Shown: positions 55,284 through 63,619, counted from the first letter of the stretch. The stretch is 64,000 bases of DNA from an uncultured Bacteroidota bacterium (GCA_903831575.1 CAIKYB010000044.1:1-64000), one strand, 5' to 3'. A program made the numbers and translations. Notes: a model not told the origin generated them from the letters alone.

Positions 55284-55523
55284 CTATTTTTTCTTAACCC
55301 ATTTTTTCAATTCTTCATCTGAAATCTTCTTAGCAGAATACATATTTAAATGAGCTGCATCTATTTCAACCAGGGTTCCATCCTGAGCAAGCATTTTTAC
55401 TTTTTTATCATCCTCGCTATTTTTTTTGTTTTTCAAAAATTTAAAAAATGTTGCAGAAGCTATGGCAATCGTCCCCCAGAGCAGAAATGTTTTTCTTGAA
55501 GTATTATTTTTATAAGAGTCCAT
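55284..55523 (-). CDS. Small anchored protein sharing a segment with the ferredoxin
   Basis: This is a 79-aa protein. An N-terminal SRKTFLLWGTIAIASATFF helix resembles a Tat-like signal or anchor, followed by KKVKMLAQDGTLVEIDAAHLNMYSAKK and a charged tail. The KVK.L..(D/N)G...EID.A.L stretch parallels residues about 47-66 of the ferredoxin encoded directly downstream. It may be a paralogous fragment kept as an assembly factor or small subunit. No named family was recognised. Confidence 0.6.
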   Translation of the reverse strand: MDSYKNNTSRKTFLLWGTIAIASATFFKFLKNKKNSEDDKKVKMLAQDGTLVEIDAAHLNMYSAKKISDEELKKWVKKK

Positions 55524-55606
55524 TTTTATATTATTAATTAGCCGTAATCAATTACAATATTTGAATGGAGAGAAAATAACTTCGTCCAATCAAATATACC
55601 CCATGC

Positions 55607-56011
55607 TTATTTTTTTAATGTCCTGATATAACATACCAGATCCCAACGATCTTCTTCGTCAGCTATTTTCTTTTTAAAACTTGGCATATCATCACGGCCT
55701 TCAGAAAGTTTATAAAACAATGCCCCATCTGTTTGTGCTTGTACATCTGCTTTTGAAAAATCACCAGGCTCTGTTTTCAATTGAGCGGCTTTGGTGCCAT
55801 CTCCCAATCCTTTAGTCCCATGACAAGATTTACAGTGTGTTCCCCATAATATTTTACCTGCAGCGATAGACTCTGTATTATTTGCAACAGCATTTTTTTT
55901 ATTTTTTGCGGCATCTGGAACCGGCCAAGGTTTTCGGTCTTGCATTTTGATAGTGAATCCCATGATTAATAAACCTGAAATCAACGCAATTATTATTCTA
56001 TTTACTTTCAT
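55607..56011 (-). CDS. Monohaem cytochrome c
   Basis: The protein is 134 aa from MKVNRIIIA; the 149-aa ORF start overlaps the upstream gene. A signal peptide or anchor (about 5-20) precedes a class I cytochrome domain: AAGKILWGTHCKSCHGTKGLGDGTKA with CKSCH at residues 60-64 and a GRDDMPSF Met ligand. Its length and motifs are standard. It is probably the soluble or anchored electron carrier for the NrfD/ferredoxin module. Confidence 0.9.
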   Translation of the reverse strand: MKVNRIIIALISGLLIMGFTIKMQDRKPWPVPDAAKNKKNAVANNTESIAAGKILWGTHCKSCHGTKGLGDGTKAAQLKTEPGDFSKADVQAQTDGALFYKLSEGRDDMPSFKKKIADEEDRWDLVCYIRTLKK

Positions 56012-56043
56012 CTTTTTTGTTTTATAGTTATTAAATAAATGTA

Positions 56044-56943
56044 TTAAAAATTCCAAAGTCGTGTGATGTTAAATCCTATTACGTATTGACTTTTAGTAAA
56101 ATCATTTTGATTAAACATATTATTGCTTTGTGGGACTATATTTCCGTAATTGCCAGCGAAAACCTGGAACGCATGAGAACTGGTATTTGTTTCAAATCCA
56201 AAGCAAATATTTGGGTGTGGGTTGTTTGTTGGATGTTGAGTAAGAGGCTGATCATAACCAAGAATTACAGCAGATTTCGCTGAGACTTTATATCTACCAA
56301 GTAATGAAAATGCAAGATGTCCATTATTCATTTTGTTACTGATCTCACCTTTGCTATTTACATATCCTTCAATATTATTAAACCATGAAAAGCTTGTACT
56401 TGCTTCAGCAGAAAACTTTTTATTTATTTTTCTTGCAACAATTAATTGATTAAAATATGAAAAACGATGTGCATTGTAAGTAAAGTTTGATTTATCTCTG
56501 CAATCAATAACCATGTTAGTAAAATAGGTAACACTTACAGGTATTTTTTTTGGAGCCTGTTTTAAAATAGCATACTTGGCATTAATATCAAATTGCATTC
56601 TTTCTTTTGTAATGCCAATTCCCGCAAATAAATTTTTAATTGGAGCATAGTTAATGCCAAGTCTGATATTGGATGGACCAAACAATCCATACAAATCCTT
56701 TACTCCATTATTTACTGTCCCAAATCTATGTTGGATATCAAATTCTAAGGTTCCTTTTATCGGCACCATTACAGTTTGATTATCCATTAACCAAACACTT
56801 TCAAAAGTATTTTTAACCGGCTTTACTTTCAAAGTTGGCGCCATTACTGTTGAAGAATCCTGAGCAAATAAATTATTATTAATAAGAACAAGAATCAATA
56901 AGTGAGCAACAATTAAAAACAAGTATTTTATATATTTTTTCAT
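56044..56943 (-). CDS. DUF5777-type outer-membrane beta-barrel protein (copy 2)
   Basis: This is a 299-aa protein with a signal peptide ending LFAQ, followed by barrel-like strands. LEFDIQHRFGTVNNGVKDLYGLFGPSNIRLGINYAPIKNLFAGIGITKE aligns with the copy at 2571. Both end in an Asn-rich loop and a final strand (YVIGFNITRLWNF here, ISFGFNLSRVFTV there). It sits between the haem lipoprotein and cytochrome c genes. It may be the outer-membrane component of the redox module. Confidence 0.72.
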   Translation of the reverse strand: MKKYIKYLFLIVAHLLILVLINNNLFAQDSSTVMAPTLKVKPVKNTFESVWLMDNQTVMVPIKGTLEFDIQHRFGTVNNGVKDLYGLFGPSNIRLGINYAPIKNLFAGIGITKERMQFDINAKYAILKQAPKKIPVSVTYFTNMVIDCRDKSNFTYNAHRFSYFNQLIVARKINKKFSAEASTSFSWFNNIEGYVNSKGEISNKMNNGHLAFSLLGRYKVSAKSAVILGYDQPLTQHPTNNPHPNICFGFETNTSSHAFQVFAGNYGNIVPQSNNMFNQNDFTKSQYVIGFNITRLWNF

Positions 56944-57003
56944 AATATTTTTTTTAATTTTTTAATAACAAAGTGTAGCCACAGAATATCATTTCTGTTC
57001 TTG

Positions 57004-57399
57004 TCAATTATTTTTGGCGCCTTGTTTTATCCATGCAATTACAAGTGAATTATAATCTTTATTAATTCCCGTTACTGGCATTGGAGTTCCTTTTTTCCCA
57101 GTAAGTTTTAAATACAATAAACTATTTATTGCATTGTTATGATCTATATAATTTCCAATAGTTAATGATTTGAAAGCATTAGCAGGTGTCAAATCAGGCA
57201 CTTGTCCACTTTTAGCATGACAACCACTTAGGTTACAACTCTTATTGAAAATAGGGATGATATCGTTTGAGAAGCTAACTGTTCTTGTTATTTCAGGACC
57301 GGATTCCAAAATAACTGTTCTGTCTTTATAACAGCCAGACAAGAAAGCAAAACTACTCAGTAAAATTAACAGCGGAGTTTTGATTTTAATATGTAACAT
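57004..57399 (-). CDS. Haem lipoprotein with CX4CH motif
   Basis: This is a 131-aa lipoprotein (lipobox LSGC near residue 22) whose mature start CYKDRT parallels the lipoprotein at 1139. The domain VSFSNDIIPIFNKSCNLSGCH has a CX4CH spacing (C55, C60, H61), known in some Bacteroidota and multihaem cytochromes. PDLTP, TPMPV and a terminal IAWIKQGAKNN complete the fold. It may bind haem c through the widened motif. Confidence 0.75.
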   Translation of the reverse strand: MLHIKIKTPLLILLSSFAFLSGCYKDRTVILESGPEITRTVSFSNDIIPIFNKSCNLSGCHAKSGQVPDLTPANAFKSLTIGNYIDHNNAINSLLYLKLTGKKGTPMPVTGINKDYNSLVIAWIKQGAKNN

Positions 57400-57443
57400 A
57401 ATTTGATGTTTTAAAATGAATGACTTAAATACAAGACCATTGA

Positions 57444-58775
57444 TTATTTAAACTTCAAAACTAAGTTTGGCTGAATGGCATGTTGATTATTAGAACCATC
57501 CCAAATTGCAAATCCAAATGGGAAATCCTCTTTACTTGTAAAGTCAACATCTTGTTTTAAAACATCACTAGTTTTTATTAATCTTTTATATTCTACAATC
57601 CATCCAGAGCCTGTATGAACAGCTGCGCAAGTAATATCTGCTCTTCCATTTATTAGAGGAGAAGCAATGAAACTAGGAAAACATTTTGAACCTACACTAC
57701 CCGTAACAGAGTTGCCTGTTCTAAGATAATCGTTTCCTAAATTCGGATTTATTGAATCATTAACACCATAATACAAAATACCTGTTGATGATACTCCGGT
57801 TATTTTTACCACATTAGCAGCAGAAAGTGTATCCGTAGCTAAAATGTAATTGTAATTAGTTGCATTTACTTTAATCCATAATGGTACAGTTACTGTTGCT
57901 CCGGTGCCATCCAATTTCAATGATTGTCTATTGTTAGAACTTCCCTGAGTTGCTGTTGTTGAATAGACGGGTCTGTATGGCCAAGTTGCTGAATTACTTG
58001 TTACAGTAATGTCATCTACGTGTCTTCCATTAGCGTTTCCACCTGTTAAGTTTGTAATGCCAGGACCTCCTGCCCAATCCTGATAATTATCATCCATCTG
58101 ATTAAAAACTAAATCTTTGCTCAAATGTCCCCACCACATATCTATTTTTTCATTTGCTCCATTCGTATAGTGGTTACCGCTATTGGAATTAGATTTATAT
58201 ACAGAAGGTGTTACTGAATAGTCCATATAAGGTGAGAATACATGACAACTTGCATAACAAGTTTGACTTATAAATTTGGGAGTAGACTTATCAATATTCC
58301 AAAGCATGGCCATTTTATCTTCCCCAAATCCTACTCTTGTTAATGCTCCGTTTACATCATAGGTTTTACTTGACCCTTCTTGATTCCAACGTTTAGTAGT
58401 TGAATCAAAATACCATGGCGTTACATTTGTGTTTTTGGTATTATCATTATATTCTGCTAAAAAATAAACATATTGATCGTCGTACATACAACGAAGTGAT
58501 GCTTTATAAACATCACCAATATATCCGGAGAAAAGGCCGTTGCCTGGATCAGGAACTGTTGGTTGGAAATTTAATGTTGTAGCATTTTGCCATGCAGCAT
58601 CTATTGTGCCATCTATGACAGGTGCTGTACTAGCTTTACTTGCGATTAAATCTGTTGAATTGTCTGTCTGAGCTACATCTAAAATTTGATCATCTTTCGT
58701 ACAACTAACTACATAGCCAATAGCTAAAAGAAAAGTAATTGTGATCAAAGAGAGGTTTGTTTTTAAAATTTTCAT
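57444..58775 (-). CDS. Ethylbenzene-dehydrogenase-related haem-binding lipoprotein
   Basis: This is a 443-aa lipoprotein (lipobox VVSC near residue 25). The region from about 50 onwards (APVIDGTIDAAWQNATTLNFQ, YVYFLAEYNDNTKN, KIDMWWGHLSKDL) fits the EB_dh/cytochrome c-552-DMSO-reductase-like haem-binding beta-sandwich found in gamma subunits of Mo enzymes. CYASCH at 173-178 is CX3CH, the variant seen in Bacteroidota members. The usual alpha and beta partners are absent. It is the first gene of the operon, with Fnr-like boxes upstream. Confidence 0.8.
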   Translation of the reverse strand: MKILKTNLSLITITFLLAIGYVVSCTKDDQILDVAQTDNSTDLIASKASTAPVIDGTIDAAWQNATTLNFQPTVPDPGNGLFSGYIGDVYKASLRCMYDDQYVYFLAEYNDNTKNTNVTPWYFDSTTKRWNQEGSSKTYDVNGALTRVGFGEDKMAMLWNIDKSTPKFISQTCYASCHVFSPYMDYSVTPSVYKSNSNSGNHYTNGANEKIDMWWGHLSKDLVFNQMDDNYQDWAGGPGITNLTGGNANGRHVDDITVTSNSATWPYRPVYSTTATQGSSNNRQSLKLDGTGATVTVPLWIKVNATNYNYILATDTLSAANVVKITGVSSTGILYYGVNDSINPNLGNDYLRTGNSVTGSVGSKCFPSFIASPLINGRADITCAAVHTGSGWIVEYKRLIKTSDVLKQDVDFTSKEDFPFGFAIWDGSNNQHAIQPNLVLKFK

Positions 58776-58834
58776 ATGAAAGTGTTTTGGTGAGAAATAT
58801 ATTTTTAAATTAAATATGTTTCAATATATAATTG

Positions 58835-58855
58835 ATGATCATTCTCAAAGATCAT
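58835..58855. promoter_or_regulatory. ATGATC-N9-GATCAT inverted repeat
   Basis: Perfect 6-bp arms, 60 bases upstream of the EB_dh-type gene start. It could be an operator; no regulator family can be assigned. Confidence 0.35.
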
Positions 58856-59021
58856 GAGTGATTAATTGCATAAGTTTTGGTTGATTTAATCAGCCTAATT
58901 GCTTGATTGTTTTTATGCTTAGAATTACAAAAACATGATATTGACAACATAACAATCGATTTATTTTACAAAACTACAAAATTAATTTAAAGATAATAAG
59001 ACTTTTTTATCTTTTATTTTA

Positions 59022-59035
59022 ATGACATTAATCAT
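59022..59035. promoter_or_regulatory. Fnr/Dnr-like box 1
   Basis: ATGACATTAATCAT fits TGAC-N4-ATCA, close to the Crp/Fnr consensus TTGAT-N4-ATCAA. The same core recurs at 59471. Function is inferred. Confidence 0.4.
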
Positions 59036-59470
59036 TTGGCAGATTCAAGTTTTTTTTGTAAAAGACTTTTCTCAGTAATGGCACAGAAAGAAATACTATA
59101 TGAGCTAGGGCAATATCCGTAACTTCTATGTTTTATTTATATTAGTTTGTATTAATGTAAATTGACTTTAGTAGTAAAAGTGAAAACTATTTTATCGATT
59201 TTCTGAATTGAATTTTGAAACTGATTGAGTAGCAGAATTTACATGTAATTTTTTATAAATATTTTTAAAGTTGATTAGTTGAATTAGGACAAAATCGATC
59301 CCTTTCAACAATTCAATCTCTCACAAATTAGACTTCACTTTTTATTCTTGTGCTCTATTCGTGTATCGTCGCTGAAAGTAATTCGCCTGCTTCAAAACCC
59401 ACTTCTTGCTCTTATTTGTTATTAAAACTAATGAAGAGAAAACGCGCTGCATATCAATTTATTTTTGTTG

Positions 59471-59484
59471 ATGACTTTAATCAT
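59471..59484. promoter_or_regulatory. Fnr/Dnr-like box 2
   Basis: ATGACTTTAATCAT differs from box 1 by one base. It lies about 117 bases before the membrane-protein gene at 59601. Confidence 0.4.
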
Positions 59485-59600
59485 CCGCTCTAAAAAGGCA
59501 TATCATATTGTTAAAAAAAGGAACAATTTATTTTCGCTTTTTTATGCCTCTGTGTTGTCATTTAGACTTGTCTTTTATTAATGAGTAATCAAATATAGCG

Positions 59601-60374
59601 ATGATAAAGAAGTATGCTGCAGAAATAAAGCACTTGAAATTTTATATTATTACTATTCCTTTCGTAATATTTTTTAGCTATGCTATTTATTTTTTTTGCG
59701 GAGATGTTATTATTGAAAAAATGAAAGATGAGAATCAATTTTTCGAATTAGGCACTTCTTTTTTATTTTTATTAACGTCAATATTATTTTTAAAGTCATA
59801 CCTATACAATAAAAATATTTTTCTATTGCTTTTATCTATTTTATTGTTTTTTGGAGCTGGAGAAGAATTAAGTTGGGGACAAAATTTACTAGGATTTAAA
59901 ACTCCTGTAGAATTAAGTAAAATTAATGTACAGAAAGAATTCAACTTACATAATATAGAAATATTTAACACCAATAATTTCGATCTTACTCATAAAAAGG
60001 GTTGGCATAGGTTATTGGAAATAAATTTTCTTTTTCGAATTTTTATTATGTTTTTTGGAATTGTTTTACCCTTTTCAGTAGCTCACAATACCTGGGCAAA
60101 AAATCTACTTTACAAAACTAAAATCCCTATTCCTCCGATATCCTTAGGAATATTTTTTTTAGTAAGTTGGATTGTTCTTGAAATACTTCTTAAATATCTT
60201 CCAGCAGGGAAAAGTGAGAATTATTATGCAAGTGCTGTTGAAATATTTGAATTTCTTACCTCATATGTTTTTTTTACAATAGGAATTTATTTTTTCCGAA
60301 TGAGAAAAATAAATATCATGGGATTAGGCATCATAGATTATTTAAACCACATTAATAATAGATATAAACAGTAA
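59601..60374 (+). CDS. Uncharacterised multi-pass membrane protein with EELSWGQ motif
   Basis: This is a 257-aa protein with about six hydrophobic helices (17-36, 48-64, 73-88, 132-155, 170-196 and 220-240). The stretch FGAGEELSWGQNLLGFKTPVELSKINVQKEFNLHNIEIFN contains two glutamates followed by an NLHN motif. I associate this with a widespread, unnamed membrane-protein family; the E-E...H set could line a membrane active site or metal site. It is very AT-rich with many Phe/Ile/Lys codons. It shares no obvious operon with neighbours. Confidence 0.6.
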   Translation: MIKKYAAEIKHLKFYIITIPFVIFFSYAIYFFCGDVIIEKMKDENQFFELGTSFLFLLTSILFLKSYLYNKNIFLLLLSILLFFGAGEELSWGQNLLGFKTPVELSKINVQKEFNLHNIEIFNTNNFDLTHKKGWHRLLEINFLFRIFIMFFGIVLPFSVAHNTWAKNLLYKTKIPIPPISLGIFFLVSWIVLEILLKYLPAGKSENYYASAVEIFEFLTSYVFFTIGIYFFRMRKINIMGLGIIDYLNHINNRYKQ

Positions 60375-60509
60375 TTGGAATTGAACTAATCGTTATTAAT
60401 GAAAATGTTGAATCGATTTAACATAGATAAAAACAATTTAAATTGCAACTACGGGGTACTCTAATTTATAGAATGAAAATTTATTCCCGATTTTCATTAC
60501 TTTGCAGAA

Positions 60510-61169
60510 ATGAATGATCAAGTCCTCGCTTTGTTGAAAAAAGATATTTTGCTTGAATTCAGGCAGAAACATACTTTTTATGGGATAATATTATATATAG
60601 CATCTACCATTTTTCTAATTTATCTCTCTTTACCTGAAAGTCCGGATGCACAAGTATGGAATAGTCTTTTCTGGGTAATTCAATTGTTTGTTTGTGTAAA
60701 TGCTGTAGCAAAGAGCTTTTTGCAGGAAAATAAAGGAAGAATGCTTTATTTTTATTCGATTTCAAGCCCCGTTCAATTTATTCTTGGAAAATTGATATTT
60801 AATGTGTTTTTAATGTTGTTTATGAGTGCCATTAGCTTGGTCCTCTTTTTTGTCTTTCTTGGTAACCCAACTATCAATACTTTGCAATTCCTGGGAATTG
60901 TCCTCCTAGGAGGAACTGGTATAAGTCTCGTATTTACATTAATGAGTGCTATTGCAGCAAAAGCTCAACAAAATGCTGCCCTGATTGCTATTCTGGGGTT
61001 TCCTGTCATTCTCCCTCAATTGATGTTGTTAATAAAATTGAGCAAAGCAGCATTTGCCGAGGTGTTTAGGGATGGTGCTATTACCCAATTAGTAGGGCTG
61101 ACTGCCCTTATGGATGTTTTGGTTGTTGTTCTCGCTATTGTATTGTTCCCCTATTTGTGGAAAGATTAA
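60510..61169 (+). CDS. ccmB: Haem exporter protein CcmB
   Basis: This is a 219-aa inner-membrane protein with six helices. It has the CcmB start ALLKKDILLEFRQKHTFYGIILYIASTIFLIYL and FLQENKGRMLYFYSISSPVQFILGKLIFN. It is part of the CcmABCD ABC-type system that delivers haem to CcmE for cytochrome c maturation. ccmA is not in this window. Its presence fits the several c-type cytochromes encoded nearby. Confidence 0.92.
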   Translation: MNDQVLALLKKDILLEFRQKHTFYGIILYIASTIFLIYLSLPESPDAQVWNSLFWVIQLFVCVNAVAKSFLQENKGRMLYFYSISSPVQFILGKLIFNVFLMLFMSAISLVLFFVFLGNPTINTLQFLGIVLLGGTGISLVFTLMSAIAAKAQQNAALIAILGFPVILPQLMLLIKLSKAAFAEVFRDGAITQLVGLTALMDVLVVVLAIVLFPYLWKD

Positions 61170-61207
61170 ATTGACAAATAGATCCCCAATTTGAATATTA
61201 TTTTTTA

Positions 61208-61235
61208 TTGTGTGGCACACTTCTCCTTAACTTTG
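61208..61235 (+). promoter_or_regulatory. ccmC promoter (Bacteroidota type)
   Basis: TTG (61208-61210), a 17-base gap and TAACTTTG (61228-61235), an exact TAnnTTTG match. The implied leader is about 20 bases. Confidence 0.65.
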
Positions 61236-61261
61236 CGCCACTTAAATAAATACCCCGATTG

Positions 61262-61960
61262 GTGTATAAAAACTGGTGGAAAATATTATCCTTTTTATTA
61301 TTGGTCTATACCATAACTGCAGGCTTATTGCTTGATGTTCCAAAACTGCCCATTTTAAATGAAACGATCCGCAACTTATACTTTCATGTTTGCATGTGGT
61401 TTGGCATGATGATCTTATTCATCATAAGTTTTGTTTACAGCGTTAAATACTTAAAAGACTTCAATTACCGACATGATGTTTATGCTACGAACTTTGCTGC
61501 AGTTGGCTGTTTGTTCGGCATTCTTGGTTATCTCACAGGGGTGTTATGGGTTAACGTTACTTGGCTCACTGATCAGAGACAATCTTTAGGTAGTGTATTG
61601 AAAGAACCTAAATTAATTGGAGCCGCAATTGCACTGCTTATTTATGGCGCCTATTTTGTATTGAGAGGATCTTTTACAGACATCGATAAAAGAGCAAGGG
61701 TAAGTGCGGTGTATAATATTTTTGCTTTTGCTATGCTATTTCCCAGCATATGGATTATACCAAGAATTGTAGGAAGCCTGCATCCCGGCGCCCCGGGAAG
61801 TGATAGCGGGAATCCTGCTTTGGACAGAAAAGATTTAGATGGCGCCATGAGAATGGTTTTTTATCCTGCCATAATAGGTTGGACTTTACTGGGTGTTTGG
61901 ATCGCCACTTTAAAAATCAGAATAGATTTAATTAAAAATAAAAATATAATCAATGAATAG
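61262..61960 (+). CDS. ccmC: Cytochrome c biogenesis protein CcmC (CcsA/CcmC family)
   Basis: This is a 232-aa protein from a GTG (a TTG lies one codon upstream). It has six helices and the tryptophan-rich WWD-like region LTGVLWVNVTWLTDQRQSLGSVLKEPKLIGAAIALLIYGAYFVLRG. HVCMWFGMM and the later SLHPGAPGS give the conserved haem-ligand histidines. CcmC loads haem onto CcmE. It overlaps the CcmD-like gene by 8 bases. Confidence 0.9.
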   Translation: MYKNWWKILSFLLLVYTITAGLLLDVPKLPILNETIRNLYFHVCMWFGMMILFIISFVYSVKYLKDFNYRHDVYATNFAAVGCLFGILGYLTGVLWVNVTWLTDQRQSLGSVLKEPKLIGAAIALLIYGAYFVLRGSFTDIDKRARVSAVYNIFAFAMLFPSIWIIPRIVGSLHPGAPGSDSGNPALDRKDLDGAMRMVFYPAIIGWTLLGVWIATLKIRIDLIKNKNIINE

Positions 61961-62165
61961 ATTATTACTTATAATAGTTGGATTGTGTTGTTCATTTATA
62001 GCTTCTGCTCAAGACAAAATAGAAATGGCAGATGTTATGCGCAGCAATGGAAAAATTTACACGGTGGTAGCTGTTTGTTTAACTATCCTAACCGGCTTAT
62101 TCATTTATGTTTTTATGATTGATAGAAAGATAAATAAATTAGAAAAAGAACATTCTATTAAGTAA
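61953..62165 (+). CDS. CcmD family small membrane protein
   Basis: This is a 70-aa protein with a signal-like N-terminus (ending SASAQ-type IASAQ), a central helix (about 35-57, IYTVVAVCLTILTGLFIYVFMID) and a charged tail (RKINKLEKEHSIK). Position after ccmC, size and topology fit CcmD, which helps release holo-CcmE. Sequence alone is too short for certainty. Confidence 0.75.
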   Translation: MNRLLLIIVGLCCSFIASAQDKIEMADVMRSNGKIYTVVAVCLTILTGLFIYVFMIDRKINKLEKEHSIK

Positions 62166-62197
62166 GTATTGCCCTTGTTAAAATAAAAACCTAAAAT

Positions 62198-63619
62198 ATG
62201 TCAACAAATCAACACTACAGTTTTTTTCAAAGTGTAGAAAAAAGCTTCGACAAAGCATCAAAATTTACAAAATGGGATCTCGGCATTTTAGAACAAATAA
62301 AAGCTTGTAATAGCGTTTATCAAATGCGTTTCCCAGTAAAACTCGATAATGGAAAGATTGAAGTTATCGAAGCGTATCGTGTTCAACATAGTCAGCATAA
62401 ATCTCCTTGCAAAGGAGGTATTCGTTTTAGTGACGAAGTTAATCAGGATGAAGTGATGGCATTGGCTTCTTTAATGACTTATAAATGCGCCATTGTAAAT
62501 GTTCCTTTCGGGGGTGGTAAAGGCGGGATTAAAATTAATCCACGTAACTATTCTACTTATGAATTGGAAAAAATCACACGTCGTTATACCGCAGAGTTGG
62601 TGAAGAAAAATTTTATTGGTCCTGGTATTGATGTACCCGCTCCGGATTATGGAACAGGCCCAAGAGAAATGGCTTGGATTGTAGATACCTATGCTTCATT
62701 GAAACCAGGAGAAATTGATGCCGCTGGTTGTGTAACTGGAAAGCCGGTAACACAAGGTGGTGTTCGTGGCAGAACGGAAGCAACTGGTTTAGGTGTGTTT
62801 TTCGGTATTCGTGAAGTGTGTAATATGGAAGACATTATGAAAAAGCTAGGTCTGGCTGTTGGAATAAAAGAAAAGACTGTTGTGGTTCAAGGATTAGGAA
62901 ATGTGGGCTATCATTCTGCAAAATTTTTCAGAGAAGCAGGTGCGAAAGTTATTGCTCTTGCTGAATTTGAAGGGGCTATATATAATGCTGATGGATTAAA
63001 TGAAGATGAAGTTTTTCAACACAGAAAAAAAACAGGATCAATTTTAAATTTTCCTGGAGCCACCAATTTGGCAAAAAATTCCGATGCGCTGGAATTGGAA
63101 TGTGATATTTTAATTCCTGCTGCATTAGAGAATGTAATCAATGGAGAAAATGCGCCAAGGGTTAAAGCAAAAATAATTGGGGAAGCTGCGAACGGTCCGT
63201 GTACACCTGAAGCTGATGAAGTGTTTACACAAAAAGGAATATTGTGTGTGCCTGATATGTATCTGAATGCAGGAGGTGTTACCGTAAGTTATTTTGAGTG
63301 GTTGAAAAACCTTAGCCATGTACGTTATGGTCGTATGGAAAAACGTTTCACAGAAAATTTGAACACTCATATTCTTGGTCAGATTGAAGAATTGACAGGT
63401 AAAAGGGTAGAAGACCATGAGCGTAAATTTATCATGCATGGTCCGGATGAACAGGATTTGGTTCATAGTGGTTTGGAAGAAACAATGATCAGTGCTACAA
63501 GAGAAATTATGGATATCTGGAAAGAAAATCCGGAAATACCTGATATGCGTACTGCCGCTTATGTAAGCGCGATTAATAAAGTTGCGACCAGTTATTTGGA
63601 ACTTGGGATATTCCCATAA
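62198..63619 (+). CDS. Glu/Leu/Phe/Val-type glutamate dehydrogenase
   Basis: This is a 473-aa NAD(P)-dependent amino acid dehydrogenase, most likely glutamate dehydrogenase. It shows QHSQHKSPCKGGIRFSDEVNQDEVMALASLMTYKCAIVNVPFGGGKGGIKINPR (catalytic lysine region), GPGIDVPAPDYGTGPREMAWIVDTYAS, the GGVRGRTEATGLGV segment and the nucleotide-binding VVVQGLGNVGYHSAKFF. It interconverts glutamate and 2-oxoglutarate with ammonia. It follows the ccm genes; this is a Bacteroidota neighbourhood habit rather than a functional link. Confidence 0.93.
   Translation: MSTNQHYSFFQSVEKSFDKASKFTKWDLGILEQIKACNSVYQMRFPVKLDNGKIEVIEAYRVQHSQHKSPCKGGIRFSDEVNQDEVMALASLMTYKCAIVNVPFGGGKGGIKINPRNYSTYELEKITRRYTAELVKKNFIGPGIDVPAPDYGTGPREMAWIVDTYASLKPGEIDAAGCVTGKPVTQGGVRGRTEATGLGVFFGIREVCNMEDIMKKLGLAVGIKEKTVVVQGLGNVGYHSAKFFREAGAKVIALAEFEGAIYNADGLNEDEVFQHRKKTGSILNFPGATNLAKNSDALELECDILIPAALENVINGENAPRVKAKIIGEAANGPCTPEADEVFTQKGILCVPDMYLNAGGVTVSYFEWLKNLSHVRYGRMEKRFTENLNTHILGQIEELTGKRVEDHERKFIMHGPDEQDLVHSGLEETMISATREIMDIWKENPEIPDMRTAAYVSAINKVATSYLELGIFP

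Larger units (their letters stand above)
58776..59600. promoter_or_regulatory. 825-bp AT-rich divergent control region
   Basis: No gene is visible. It holds two ATGAC-N4-ATCAT boxes (59022 and 59471) and an ATGATC/GATCAT inverted repeat (58835-58855), and separates the redox operon from the membrane-protein gene. The length suggests complex regulation or a lost gene. Confidence 0.5.

Noticed and set aside
52131-58775. Nitrite reductase (Nrf) or alternative complex III operon
   Set aside because: There is no NrfA multihaem nitrite reductase. The ACIII parts ActA, ActD, ActE and ActF are also lacking, as is a Mo-type ActB half. Only NrfC/NrfD-like genes are shared.
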